Program-made: the position numbers and the translations under genes
Notes under the pieces: generated by a model
Database searches by the model: none
What the model was told of the DNA's origin: nothing
What the model saw: the letters and a program-made list of their open reading frames with translations, nothing else
Shown: positions 9,794-18,011 of the stretch, in pieces
Layout of the letters: each line of letters starts with the position of its first letter
Numbering within the stretch: position 1 is the stretch's first letter
Assembly (NCBI RefSeq): GCF_000332495.1
Contig: NZ_AOGW02000010.1
Span: 868,001-932,000, forward strand
Source: Leptospira terpstrae serovar Hualin str. LT 11-33 = ATCC 700639
GTDB taxonomy: Bacteria; Spirochaetota; Leptospiria; Leptospirales; Leptospiraceae
DNA: 64,000 bases
Direction: 5' to 3'

Positions 9794-10453
9794 CTATTTT
9801 TTATCCTTTTGGAAAAAGAGTAACCCATCACCTACAGGATACAAAGTATAATGAGAAACTTGGGATTTCACCTCATCCCAAAGAGCCATGACGGCCAAAT
9901 CGGATGGTTTCTTTGGATCAGGTTGGAGGACTCGACCATGCCATAACATATTATCGAATAAAAAACAAGCTCCTGGGTTGGCACTTCTCCAAAGGATTCG
10001 GAAAATATCCAGGTAGGTAATTTTATCACAATCTACAAAAAAAAGATCTGAATTCTTCCATTCCTCTGTTTGTTCTTCTAAGTATTCCATCACCGAGGCA
10101 GTGACCCGCTTAACATGGATTTGTTCCCAGATCCCCATCTTTTTAGCATACTCATCCAGAAGGGCTGCCTGTGCTTCGTGGCGGTCTACTGTCACAAACT
10201 GACTTCCTGGAGAACCGGTAGCCATCCAAAGAGTAGAATACCCAAGACCAGTACCTAATTCTAAAACTTGATTTGGTTTCAGTAGGGATAAGAGATGAGA
10301 TAACACAGCTCCCGTGGCCGCAGTCACAATGGGTATGTTTTTCTCTTTGGCATAATTTTCCATTTCCGAAAAAACTGAGTTAGGTTTATAGACCAAAGTA
10401 GAATCTATAAAAGATTCCAATTCGGGGATATAGATACTGGGTCGTGGTTTCAT
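9794..10453 (-). CDS. Class I SAM-dependent O-methyltransferase (catechol-type family 3)
   Basis: The 219-residue protein has the size and motifs of bacterial family 3 O-methyltransferases, which use SAM and a divalent metal to methylate catechol-like hydroxyls. SAM-binding motif I is VLELGTGLGYSTLWMA, an acidic residue that binds the ribose lies in FVTVDRHE, and DLFFVDCDK and FLFDNMLWHG correspond to the metal-ligand region (Asp, Asp, Asn). The natural substrate is unknown. Its ATG overlaps the stop of the RNase Z-like gene by ATGA, so the two are translationally coupled. Confidence 0.85.
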   Translation of the reverse strand: MKPRPSIYIPELESFIDSTLVYKPNSVFSEMENYAKEKNIPIVTAATGAVLSHLLSLLKPNQVLELGTGLGYSTLWMATGSPGSQFVTVDRHEAQAALLDEYAKKMGIWEQIHVKRVTASVMEYLEEQTEEWKNSDLFFVDCDKITYLDIFRILWRSANPGACFLFDNMLWHGRVLQPDPKKPSDLAVMALWDEVKSQVSHYTLYPVGDGLLFFQKDKK

Positions 10454-11289
10454 GTTTTGGGAGGTAAAAAAAGAGAAAGGCGGTCTTTTAAAATGGCTGG
10501 AACTTTTTTACGAACTAAATCGTTTAACTCACGATAACTGTAACGTTTAGAAGGATGGATAAGTACAATGGCTTCATTTTCGAAAGCTGAGGCATGTTCT
10601 ATGATTTCATCGAAATGAGTGTGCCCCCATTCCCTTGCCCGACTCACATCCCTTTTTTCACAATAATAGGTGCATTCCATAAAGAGAATTTTACTCTTAC
10701 GAACATCTTCATTTTCCAATACGTATTCAATTTTTGTATCCCCAGAAAAGGAAACAAAGGGAACTGAAATTTCTTCTGTTGGGTCTTCCCCCAAATCCTT
10801 TTTATTCCGAATTTCTTCAGAACTGAGACTAGTCCATTCTTTCTTTAACTTTCGTTTGGTTTCATAAACCGTATAACCTTGAGAAGGAACTCTATGAAAA
10901 CTTTGCCATGGCTTAAAAAAATACCCAGGTTTTAAATCCACCCTGTCCCCGAAGTTAAGACCAATCAATTCGCAATCATATTCAAAATCTTCAATTTCCG
11001 AATATAATTTTAGAATTTGTGACATCTTAGGTTCTAAAGATTTAGGAAGATAAATTTTAGGAACAGGGAGTTTACGAAGGCTCCTTTGTGACACATAGTA
11101 AGGGATTCCGCAAGAATGGTCTAGATGGGCATGTGTTAATAAAATTTTTCCAATATGAATTTTGTCAGGATTGATAAATCCAAAATCAAACATGAAGTCA
11201 AGGGAAGGACAAATGATTGATGTCCGAATCCCTCCTTCGGACAATCCTTCAAATTTGGTTCCTTTGTATTCGAAACTAGCAGTTAACAT
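10450..11289 (-). CDS. RNase Z-like metallo-beta-lactamase-fold hydrolase
   Basis: The 279-residue protein has the MBL metal site THAHLDHSCG (His53, His55, Asp57, His58), a FSGDT motif and a late GHTH, in the order seen in short tRNase Z enzymes that trim tRNA 3' ends. HRVPSQGYTVYE matches the substrate-side loop seen best in plant and cyanobacterial short tRNase Z. RNase Z is therefore the best guess, though a different phosphodiesterase role cannot be excluded. It shares TAATG with the upstream inactive M16 gene and ATGA with the downstream methyltransferase gene. Confidence 0.7.
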   Translation of the reverse strand: MLTASFEYKGTKFEGLSEGGIRTSIICPSLDFMFDFGFINPDKIHIGKILLTHAHLDHSCGIPYYVSQRSLRKLPVPKIYLPKSLEPKMSQILKLYSEIEDFEYDCELIGLNFGDRVDLKPGYFFKPWQSFHRVPSQGYTVYETKRKLKKEWTSLSSEEIRNKKDLGEDPTEEISVPFVSFSGDTKIEYVLENEDVRKSKILFMECTYYCEKRDVSRAREWGHTHFDEIIEHASAFENEAIVLIHPSKRYSYRELNDLVRKKVPAILKDRLSLFLPPKT

Positions 11290-12692
11290 TAATCTTCCGG
11301 ATTGATCACTTTGACAGATCCCTGAAAGGAGGATTCCAAAGTTTTGGGACCTACAATAGTCACTAATAATTTGTTTGATTGGAAGTACAGTTTGCCCACT
11401 CTTTTTAAGTCGGCTAGAGTTAAGCGGTCGATTTCCTTTCTAAAGTTTTGTAAATATCCTTCAGGCATTTTGTGGTCACGTCTTCTCACTTCACTGGCAA
11501 GAGTTCGTTTATCATCTTCAAATTGAAATACAAACTGGTTGATAATGGCGTTTTTGGCCCGAATTAGTTCTTCTTCGGTTAAGGAATCAATGAGTTTTGG
11601 TTGGATGAGTTCTCGCATAAGGGAAAGTACTTCTTTTGCAGATTCTGTTTTTGTCATTGCAAAGAACTGAATGGTTCCATAGTTTTCCTGAAACTCAGTA
11701 TTACTTCCTGCAGAATAAGCAAGGCCTCTATTATTTCTGATTTCTCTCATATAATAGGAATTAAACCCTCCGGCGCCAATGATATAATTCAAAACTTGGA
11801 CGGCATAAAAATCAGGATGTTTGTGTTCAGGAAGGACACCTATCATAGAAATAAAAGTTTGGTTTACATCTTTTGCTACCAAACGAATTTCCTTTCCTTC
11901 TTTTTTTACATTTTCAGATAATAGAGAAGGAGTGATCTGTTCAGATTCCAGTGCTTTCGATCCTTCCAACAATTTAGGAAAAAAATTGTCCCATGACTTC
12001 AAATCAAAATCACCAGTCACAAGAAATCTACGTTTGGGTTCACTCAAAATTTCTTTTTGGAACTGGACGAGGTCAGTGAGTTTTAGAGATTCCAAGGAAG
12101 TAAGTTGCATGGAAGAACCTGCAATGGTTCCACGAAACAAAGCTTCCTTTGCCTTTCTAGATCCAAGTGCCGTAGGGTTATCATTTCTACGTTTGATCTC
12201 CTCACCTAACTTTCCCTTTGTGGTAGAAATCAATGATTCATCTAAATTTGGTTCGGCAAAAAAAGACTGTAAAACAGGAAGGACTTCCTTCTCGGTGGAT
12301 TTAAGATAAGAGATACTAAAAACAGTTTTTTCGTAATCGATTGAAACAGAAAAAGAAGCTCCATAAAACTCCAGTGTTTCTAAAAACTTCTCTTTTGGAT
12401 ACTTAGCAGATCCCGACAATTCCCAACTATCTTCTAATAACCTGGCAATTTCGACAGACCTTTTGCCTAAATGTTTTTTACCGTGGTAAACATAAATATC
12501 TGCATACACAATAGGAAATTCCGCATTTTTTAAAGAGAACACCTCAACACCGGAAGGTTGGTCTACGGAGGTGATTTTCGGAACTTCGAACTCCAATGGT
12601 TTGAATTTTAGATCCCGAACAAATTCTCCCATCTCACGGGCAGCAAGTGCAGAAAAACTAAGAGCTAATAATACTAAAAAAATACGTTTCAT
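11289..12692 (-). CDS. M16 family peptidase homologue lacking the zinc motif
   Basis: The 467-residue exported protein (signal peptide about 1-18, MKRIFLVLLALSFSALA) is an insulinase/M16-type protein: it has the two-lobed layout and late motifs such as the INQFVFQFEDDKRTLA region. The zinc-binding HxxEH is missing; the equivalent place reads ARLLEDSWELSG. By analogy with alpha/beta M16 pairs such as mitochondrial processing peptidase, it is probably the non-catalytic partner of the protein encoded just upstream, with which it overlaps by ATGA. The complex would sit in the periplasm. No substrate is known. Confidence 0.85.
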   Translation of the reverse strand: MKRIFLVLLALSFSALAAREMGEFVRDLKFKPLEFEVPKITSVDQPSGVEVFSLKNAEFPIVYADIYVYHGKKHLGKRSVEIARLLEDSWELSGSAKYPKEKFLETLEFYGASFSVSIDYEKTVFSISYLKSTEKEVLPVLQSFFAEPNLDESLISTTKGKLGEEIKRRNDNPTALGSRKAKEALFRGTIAGSSMQLTSLESLKLTDLVQFQKEILSEPKRRFLVTGDFDLKSWDNFFPKLLEGSKALESEQITPSLLSENVKKEGKEIRLVAKDVNQTFISMIGVLPEHKHPDFYAVQVLNYIIGAGGFNSYYMREIRNNRGLAYSAGSNTEFQENYGTIQFFAMTKTESAKEVLSLMRELIQPKLIDSLTEEELIRAKNAIINQFVFQFEDDKRTLASEVRRRDHKMPEGYLQNFRKEIDRLTLADLKRVGKLYFQSNKLLVTIVGPKTLESSFQGSVKVINPED

Positions 12693-14239
12693 TCTGATTT
12701 TTTCCTTACATCTTCCAAAACACCGACAACAACTTTATCTTTAGAGAGATAAGTGGGAATGAGGGTTTGGATATCATTGGATGAAGTTTTCATGATAGCT
12801 GAATATTGGCGGAAAAGCCCAGTCCAACTTCCATATAACAACTGATAGTAACTAAGTAGATCGGCAATACTTCCATTTTCATCTAAAGTTTTGATAAAGT
12901 CTGAAACCATTTGGTTTTTTACTTTGTCCAACTCCTCTTGGGGAATTCCATTTTCTTTTATCTTTGCTAATTCTTCCCAAATGATTTTTTCGATCAGTTC
13001 TGGTTTGGCATCCTCTTTAGGTTTGATAAAGAATACAAAATAATTTTGGTATCTTTCACCCGGATAACCGTTGGCAGCTCCTACACTCACTGCTATCTTT
13101 TCTTCCAAAACTAATCGTTTGTACAACCTCGATCCCGTTCCTGAAGTCAGAATAGTGGATAATACATCAAAAGAGGAATTATCTTTATGAGGATAGGGAG
13201 GTTTTAGCCATCCAACCATCATCTGACTTCCGGAAGGATGATAGACTTTGAATCGTTTTTCTCCAGGGAAAGATTTTTCTTCCACTTTATATGTAGATCT
13301 TGGTTTGCCTGGTTTTAGATCCGAAAAATATTTACGAATTATAGATTCTGTTTCTTCAAAATCAAACTGTCCAACTATGGAGATGACCATTCTATCGGGA
13401 GTGTAGTGTTTTTGAAAGAATGCTTTAGTATCATCTATTTTTAAAAAGGGAAGGCCTGTGGAATAACCAATCACAGGTTTTCGATAAGGATGGCTTTCAA
13501 ATGCTAAAGAAAAAAACTTTTCCCGCAAAACACCTGCTCCACTATCGTCAGTGCGCATCCGACGTTCTTCAATCACAACGTCCCTTTCCGTATAATATTC
13601 TCTTAAGATAGGATTTTTTAACCTGTCTGATTCAATCTTTGCCCAAACTTCAATTCGATTGTTGGGAAGTTGGATTTGGTAGTTTGTAACATCTTGTGAA
13701 GTATAGGCATTGAAACCAACTTCACCATTTTGTTCATAAATATAGGAATCTTCATTTTTTACGATAAAGGCATCTTGGAGTTGGATGAGATTTTTTAACC
13801 TGCGATTTACGGTTTCCGCTTCCTCTTGCAAAGTAGAAGGAATGGTTTCTCCCCTTGTCGTAAGGTCACGAATTTTTAGTTTCAGATCATCCAGTTCTGT
13901 TCCCCAAACTTCGATTTGTTTTTGGTATTTTTCTTCTTTTTCGAAGTCGGTAGTTCCCACTGTTTTTGTTCCCTTAAAGAGCATATGTTCCAAAAGGTGG
14001 GCGGTCCCTGCTTCTTCGGGAGTTTCGTCGACTGCTCCCACTAGAAATTTGATGTAGAGGGCTACGGTAGGCGAAGTTCCCCTCTTCATCAGCACAACAG
14101 TCAGACCATTGTCCAAATGAATGGTTTTTATCTTTTCGCGAAATTGGGATTCAGAGGTTCCAAAGAATTGGTCCTGGGAAAAAAGAGGTAAAAATTGTAG
14201 AGAGAAACAAAGGAAAAAGATTCGTAATTTCGACATCAT
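12689..14239 (-). CDS. Exported M16 zinc metallopeptidase (catalytic subunit)
   Basis: The 516-residue protein has a signal peptide (about 1-21) and the inverted zinc motif HLLEH (His81, Glu84, His85) in a AGTAHLLEHMLFKGT context, with a later conserved Glu in VVIEERRMR as third ligand. M16 enzymes degrade peptides in a clamshell chamber. A charged helical insert of some 60 residues (about 100-160) follows the zinc motif, common in bacterial members. It is the first gene of a run with the inactive partner, RNase Z-like and O-methyltransferase genes. Only 21 bases separate its ATG from the divergent ATG at 14261, so the two promoters must overlap or lie inside the neighbouring coding sequences. 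Start choice between two adjacent ATGs is uncertain. Confidence 0.9.
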   Translation of the reverse strand: MMSKLRIFFLCFSLQFLPLFSQDQFFGTSESQFREKIKTIHLDNGLTVVLMKRGTSPTVALYIKFLVGAVDETPEEAGTAHLLEHMLFKGTKTVGTTDFEKEEKYQKQIEVWGTELDDLKLKIRDLTTRGETIPSTLQEEAETVNRRLKNLIQLQDAFIVKNEDSYIYEQNGEVGFNAYTSQDVTNYQIQLPNNRIEVWAKIESDRLKNPILREYYTERDVVIEERRMRTDDSGAGVLREKFFSLAFESHPYRKPVIGYSTGLPFLKIDDTKAFFQKHYTPDRMVISIVGQFDFEETESIIRKYFSDLKPGKPRSTYKVEEKSFPGEKRFKVYHPSGSQMMVGWLKPPYPHKDNSSFDVLSTILTSGTGSRLYKRLVLEEKIAVSVGAANGYPGERYQNYFVFFIKPKEDAKPELIEKIIWEELAKIKENGIPQEELDKVKNQMVSDFIKTLDENGSIADLLSYYQLLYGSWTGLFRQYSAIMKTSSNDIQTLIPTYLSKDKVVVGVLEDVRKKSE

Positions 14240-14260
14240 CTACTAGTCTTGAAGGTGGAA

Positions 14261-14944
14261 ATGGTTCGTAAACTTCTAATTTTAAGCCTCTTTTGTTCCT
14301 GCCGCCTCTTTACCATTGCCGATCCCAGTTATGTGGAACGTGCACTCCAGAATGAAACCGATGTCGGTTTTATCTCCCGCGAATTCTTTCAAATCAAAGT
14401 GGAAATCCCTGTGACTTACAAAGAAGTTTCTGGTGTAGACAGAAGGAAGGATTGTAAACAAAGAGCTTTTGTGGAAAGAGAGACATTGAGTTTGCCTTAC
14501 CTTCTTCAAGTCCAAAGGCAAAAACATAAATTCGGAGAAGGGATAGAAGAATATTCGAAATCGCTGGAAGGGAAAGACAGACAAACAAGACTTGTCGCCA
14601 ACGCCCCTCAAATCACAACAGCAACAGGCAGTCAAACAGCAGCCACACCTACTGCTACGACAGCGCAACAAAACCCACAATCCACCCAAGGCCAAACCAC
14701 TACAAATCCATCACAAACCCAAACCTTGGGCCAGGGCCTAGGCGAAGTTAGGGGGAATCCCCAAGGCCAAAAAGACAACCCTGTAGAGAACTTACACAAC
14801 TTTGCTTGGTTCTTCGATGGTCTTACCCTATACAAAGAAGATTACTCTGATCGTACAAAATGTGCTTTCCTATTCCGCAACATCCAACCTAAATTAATGG
14901 AACGTGTGGAGAAAACTCCCATTTCTGAACCTAGGAAATTGTAA
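14261..14944 (+). CDS. Probable lipoprotein or exported protein with Thr/Gln-rich insert
   Basis: I do not recognise this 227-residue protein. It starts MVRKLLILSLFCSC, a short signal sequence with Cys12 and Cys14 that could serve as a lipobox. ATG 14261 is preceded by AAGGTGG; a TTG at 14249 in frame is less likely. Residues of the middle (about 115-165) are a Thr/Gln/Ala/Pro-rich low-complexity segment, probably flexible. The last 60 residues contain a WFFDGLTLYKEDY stretch. The stop runs directly into the ATG of the next lipoprotein gene (TAA-ATG), so the two form an operon and may work together. Confidence 0.65.
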   Translation: MVRKLLILSLFCSCRLFTIADPSYVERALQNETDVGFISREFFQIKVEIPVTYKEVSGVDRRKDCKQRAFVERETLSLPYLLQVQRQKHKFGEGIEEYSKSLEGKDRQTRLVANAPQITTATGSQTAATPTATTAQQNPQSTQGQTTTNPSQTQTLGQGLGEVRGNPQGQKDNPVENLHNFAWFFDGLTLYKEDYSDRTKCAFLFRNIQPKLMERVEKTPISEPRKL

Positions 14945-15376
14945 ATGAACAAAACTTTAACAAGGATTATCCTTTCTTTCGCTATTGCTATTCTCGTTTG
15001 GAATTGTAAATCCAAAGAAACCAAAGAAGTTGTGCCACAGGCCAAAGATACAGAAAACGAAGTAATTCTAGAGTTTACGAAAGCAAAGGAAGGATTTATT
15101 TCTGAAACTTTGTTTCAAGTTGCAGTGTCTAGTGTTTTGGAATCAGAATCTGCAAGGGCTGAAGAAGCAAAAACCATTGCCGAACAAAAGTCTCTTAACT
15201 TATTAAAAACATATACCATTCCCAATCTTTCCGATAAGGGAAGGAAAGAACTCCGTGAAATTTCGAAAGAAGGAAAGATTGTGGATAAAAACGTTTCTAT
15301 TGGTGGAAGGTATTTTTTCTTATACCAAATTCAAAAAACCAATTTGAAACGTCTCGTTACTAAAGACTTAGAATGA
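14945..15376 (+). CDS. Small lipoprotein of unknown function
   Basis: The 143-residue protein has a signal sequence ending in a loose lipobox LVWNC (Cys about 21), so it is likely a membrane-anchored lipoprotein. The mature part is Lys/Glu-rich with two blocks (about 55-85 and 100-135) that recall LPP20-type lipoproteins (an Ala-rich helix EEAKTIAEQKSLNLL then a hydrophobic strand). That likeness is weak. It starts immediately after the stop of the upstream envelope gene, and its stop faces the convergent DsbD-alpha-like gene eight bases away. Confidence 0.65.
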   Translation: MNKTLTRIILSFAIAILVWNCKSKETKEVVPQAKDTENEVILEFTKAKEGFISETLFQVAVSSVLESESARAEEAKTIAEQKSLNLLKTYTIPNLSDKGRKELREISKEGKIVDKNVSIGGRYFFLYQIQKTNLKRLVTKDLE

Positions 15377-15384
15377 TTTAGAAC

Positions 15385-15804
15385 TTAAATAGAAAACGAT
15401 TTGTTTACTTTAGCAGGTATACAAATGTTTTTCACAAAGTTACAATAAAACAACTTCGCATCTAGTTGTAACTTACCCTTACCTTCTACTTGGAAGGTTA
15501 AGGGTTTTAAGTATTCAAAGTATTCTGGTTTTTTGTGGTGCACTGGCCCCTTTAGTTTTAAATCTGCATTCAAAACTTTAAGACCCTCAGTCCCGGATAA
15601 AAATATCCGATGCGGTGCTTCCATTTGGAACCCGAAGTCTTTTGGCAAAAACAATTCTAATTCGAACTTACCAGGTGATTTCTGTTTGATTGAAATTTCG
15701 ATCGGGTGAGTTTCTAATGGATCTGCCGTAAGCTCATTCGTCCCAAAATTACTACTGGCAAACCCCAAAAGAGAAATTACAAAAAGAAATCGAATTTGTT
15801 TCAT
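15385..15804 (-). CDS. Exported protein resembling the DsbD alpha domain
   Basis: The 139-residue protein begins with a signal peptide (MKQIRFLFVISLLGFASS) and looks like a small beta-sandwich. Near the C-terminus YCNFVKNICIPAKV has two cysteines six residues apart, like the CxxxxxC pair of the periplasmic N-terminal domain of thiol reductase DsbD. A role in periplasmic disulfide exchange is therefore possible but rests on this motif only. The frame stays open to 15978 inside the methyltransferase gene; the ATG at 15804, 14 bases after that gene's stop, is preferred for its signal peptide. No clear ribosome site is present, which suggests translational coupling. Confidence 0.6.
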   Translation of the reverse strand: MKQIRFLFVISLLGFASSNFGTNELTADPLETHPIEISIKQKSPGKFELELFLPKDFGFQMEAPHRIFLSGTEGLKVLNADLKLKGPVHHKKPEYFEYLKPLTFQVEGKGKLQLDAKLFYCNFVKNICIPAKVNKSFSI

Positions 15805-15817
15805 ACAACGATTAGAC

Positions 15818-16984
15818 TTATAAAACTTTCCGTAAAACCACACAACGATTGGAATTTGTACCTTTTTCGTTATTGGAAACTTGCCAACAATTCGAAAGTT
15901 TTGTGAAACTCTGCGTATGAACATAGGTTTTGTTCCAAACAAGACCTGTCCCTTCCGCCATCCGAACCACATCCTCATCCAAATACAGAATAGAATTTCC
16001 TTTTTTGACTTCCCCTACTTCCATCACCATGTAAGCACCTTTTTTAAGAACTCTTGCTGACTCTTTTAAGGTAGATCGAATGAACTCATTCCAATCATTC
16101 AAATTACTGAAGATGCTGAGTTTTCTATCTTTTGACTTGCTAATGTCCAAAAACCAATGCCTCAACCAATTGTCACCTTCATAGTCCACCTTATCTAGAA
16201 AAGGTGGGGAAGTCACAATCAAATCTACAGATTCAGAATCTAAGTTAGGAACAGAGTTTGCTGAATTCAGTGAGTATAAATTATTCTTAGAGAATTCATG
16301 GTAAAACGGTGGAATGGGAAGAGCCAAATCACGTTTCATCTTTTGATAGATTCTTGGTTTGATTGGCCGGTATTCTGGAGTTTGGCCACGTTTGATATTA
16401 TTTTTTGCCTGCGCTTCCGGAGGAATCGACACTTGAGGAAAAGTGTATACAGAAAAAAATCCAGTGCTATGTCCATGTAACCGAGACAAGGCGATTAGAG
16501 AAATGAATTTCATTTCTACTGACGGATCTTCTGCCATACATTTTTTTAGGTTTTTGATCTCCTTAAGAGTACGCGGATGGAAAAAAGGTAAGAGATTTAC
16601 ATCAAAAGGATCATCCTCTACTTCCGCTTCTAAATTCAATGAATTTAACTTCTTTTCTAAATCTTCGAGTTTAGGTACGTATTGCCTAGCACTCGCAAGA
16701 AAAATAGACAAAGGATGGATGTCATTATGTACTGCCACATGCCCTTCAATATTAGCTTGAATCGCAGTAGTCCCTCTACCACCAAACGGATCATATACGA
16801 CTCTGTTTTTCTTTTTTAAGAATTCCTTCATAAAGAAAGAAGGAAGTTCCGGTTTAAATGATGCTCTATAACTTACAGTATGATGAATTGGATGTCCTTG
16901 GCGTTGTTTTGCAGTCCAAAACTCACCAAATACAATCTTATCGGAATCCTTTAATAGTCTGCCTGCTCCTGCCATCCTTTGCAA
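15818..16984 (-). CDS. Orphan DNA methyltransferase (N4-cytosine/N6-adenine type)
   Basis: The 388-residue protein has SAM-binding motif I DPFGGRGTT (65-73) and catalytic motif IV TSPPF (258-262), the SPPF form typical of N4-cytosine and some N6-adenine DNA methylases. Motif I precedes IV. The roughly 180 residues between them, plus HGHSTGFFSVYTFP, may hold the target-recognition part. No restriction gene lies next to it, so it may be a regulatory methylase rather than part of a restriction system; an RNA target is less likely but possible. The frame opens at TTG 16984 behind an AGGAGG; an ATG at 16975 is the alternative. Neighbours are the RluA gene upstream and the DsbD-alpha-like gene downstream. 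Confidence 0.8.
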   Translation of the reverse strand: MQRMAGAGRLLKDSDKIVFGEFWTAKQRQGHPIHHTVSYRASFKPELPSFFMKEFLKKKNRVVYDPFGGRGTTAIQANIEGHVAVHNDIHPLSIFLASARQYVPKLEDLEKKLNSLNLEAEVEDDPFDVNLLPFFHPRTLKEIKNLKKCMAEDPSVEMKFISLIALSRLHGHSTGFFSVYTFPQVSIPPEAQAKNNIKRGQTPEYRPIKPRIYQKMKRDLALPIPPFYHEFSKNNLYSLNSANSVPNLDSESVDLIVTSPPFLDKVDYEGDNWLRHWFLDISKSKDRKLSIFSNLNDWNEFIRSTLKESARVLKKGAYMVMEVGEVKKGNSILYLDEDVVRMAEGTGLVWNKTYVHTQSFTKLSNCWQVSNNEKGTNSNRCVVLRKVL

Positions 16985-17051
16985 AAGCCTCCTCTCTCTT
17001 TATAGAAAGATCGGAGGAAAGGCGTTCTTTACGTTGGATTTTTATTAAAAC

Positions 17052-18008
17052 CTATGGGACATAGTCTTTGTAATTTGGGAAGAAGGATTCTATCTCTGCC
17101 AGTGGTTTTGATTTGATCAGGATTTCTTTCCCAATTCGATCATCCATATAACTTATGCTATGTGCATGTAATAATTGACGATCAAACCCAAGTTCTGCAA
17201 GTAAGGAATCAGTAAGTCCTGAATTTACAAAATCCAAAAACATTGTCTCTCTTGGTCCATACAATTTATCCCCAAGGATCGGAAATCCTAAGAAAAGTAG
17301 ACTGGCTCGAATTTGGTGGATCCTACCTGTAATTGGTCTGACAAGCACCAAGCTAATATTTTGCGATTCGTTGTATTTCAAAGGAAGGAAATTTGTTGAT
17401 ACTGACTTGGCTTCTTCAAATTCCAATGGAGAAAATTTCATTTTTTTGCGAATCGCCGAATCCAAATCACGACCAATAAAACCCTTAAGGACAACTTCCT
17501 TTGGAAACAAACCTCGAACGACTGCAAGGTATTCTTTTTTTACAGTTCTTGATTCAAATTTCTTTTGGAGCCAAGTGCGGCCCGCTTCCGTTTTGGAAAA
17601 GATCACAATCCCTGAGGTTTCCCGGTCAAGCCTATGTACAGGAATCGCTATAGGATAAACCTTCTCCAAAAGATTGAGTAATGTCTTTGTCCGGTATCTT
17701 CCCGCTGGATGTATGGGTAAGTTTCCTGGTTTGTCTACAAAAAGAAAGTCCTCTGTTTCCTCTAGAATGGAATAGTTCGTATCAACATCGGGTTCCTCGA
17801 TTCGACCAGGTATCGGTTCATAGGTTAAAGTATCGCCTTCTTTCAGAACCAATTGAGACGGAGCAATGATGTCTTGGACTTTGACCCGACCTGCTTCTAG
17901 TAAATAATTCCATTCTTCCGGGTCGTGGTAGGGAAATTTTGTGGTGAGAAATTCAAAGACAGTCTTACCCGTATACGGATAACGAATCAATGACTTGTAA
18001 GTAGTCAT
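17052..18008 (-). CDS. RluA-family pseudouridine synthase
   Basis: The 318-residue cytoplasmic enzyme turns uridine into pseudouridine in rRNA or tRNA. The catalytic aspartate is in VHRLDRETSG (Asp128), followed by IFSKTEAG and a late RPITGRIHQIRASL, the hallmark RTGRxHQ-type motif. The first 65 residues look like an S4-type RNA-binding domain (LLEAGRVKVQ). The exact target base cannot be assigned. The ATG at 18008 has AAGGA directly in front and lies three bases after the PilZ gene stop. Confidence 0.9.
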   Translation of the reverse strand: MTTYKSLIRYPYTGKTVFEFLTTKFPYHDPEEWNYLLEAGRVKVQDIIAPSQLVLKEGDTLTYEPIPGRIEEPDVDTNYSILEETEDFLFVDKPGNLPIHPAGRYRTKTLLNLLEKVYPIAIPVHRLDRETSGIVIFSKTEAGRTWLQKKFESRTVKKEYLAVVRGLFPKEVVLKGFIGRDLDSAIRKKMKFSPLEFEEAKSVSTNFLPLKYNESQNISLVLVRPITGRIHQIRASLLFLGFPILGDKLYGPRETMFLDFVNSGLTDSLLAELGFDRQLLHAHSISYMDDRIGKEILIKSKPLAEIESFFPNYKDYVP

Positions 18009-18011
18009 TCC

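Noticed and set aside
14600..14730. Tandem repeat in the Thr/Gln-rich region
   Set aside because: Low-complexity codons only; no regular repeat unit could be read.
15818..16984. Restriction-modification system
   Set aside because: No nuclease or specificity gene is adjacent; neighbours are housekeeping or envelope genes.
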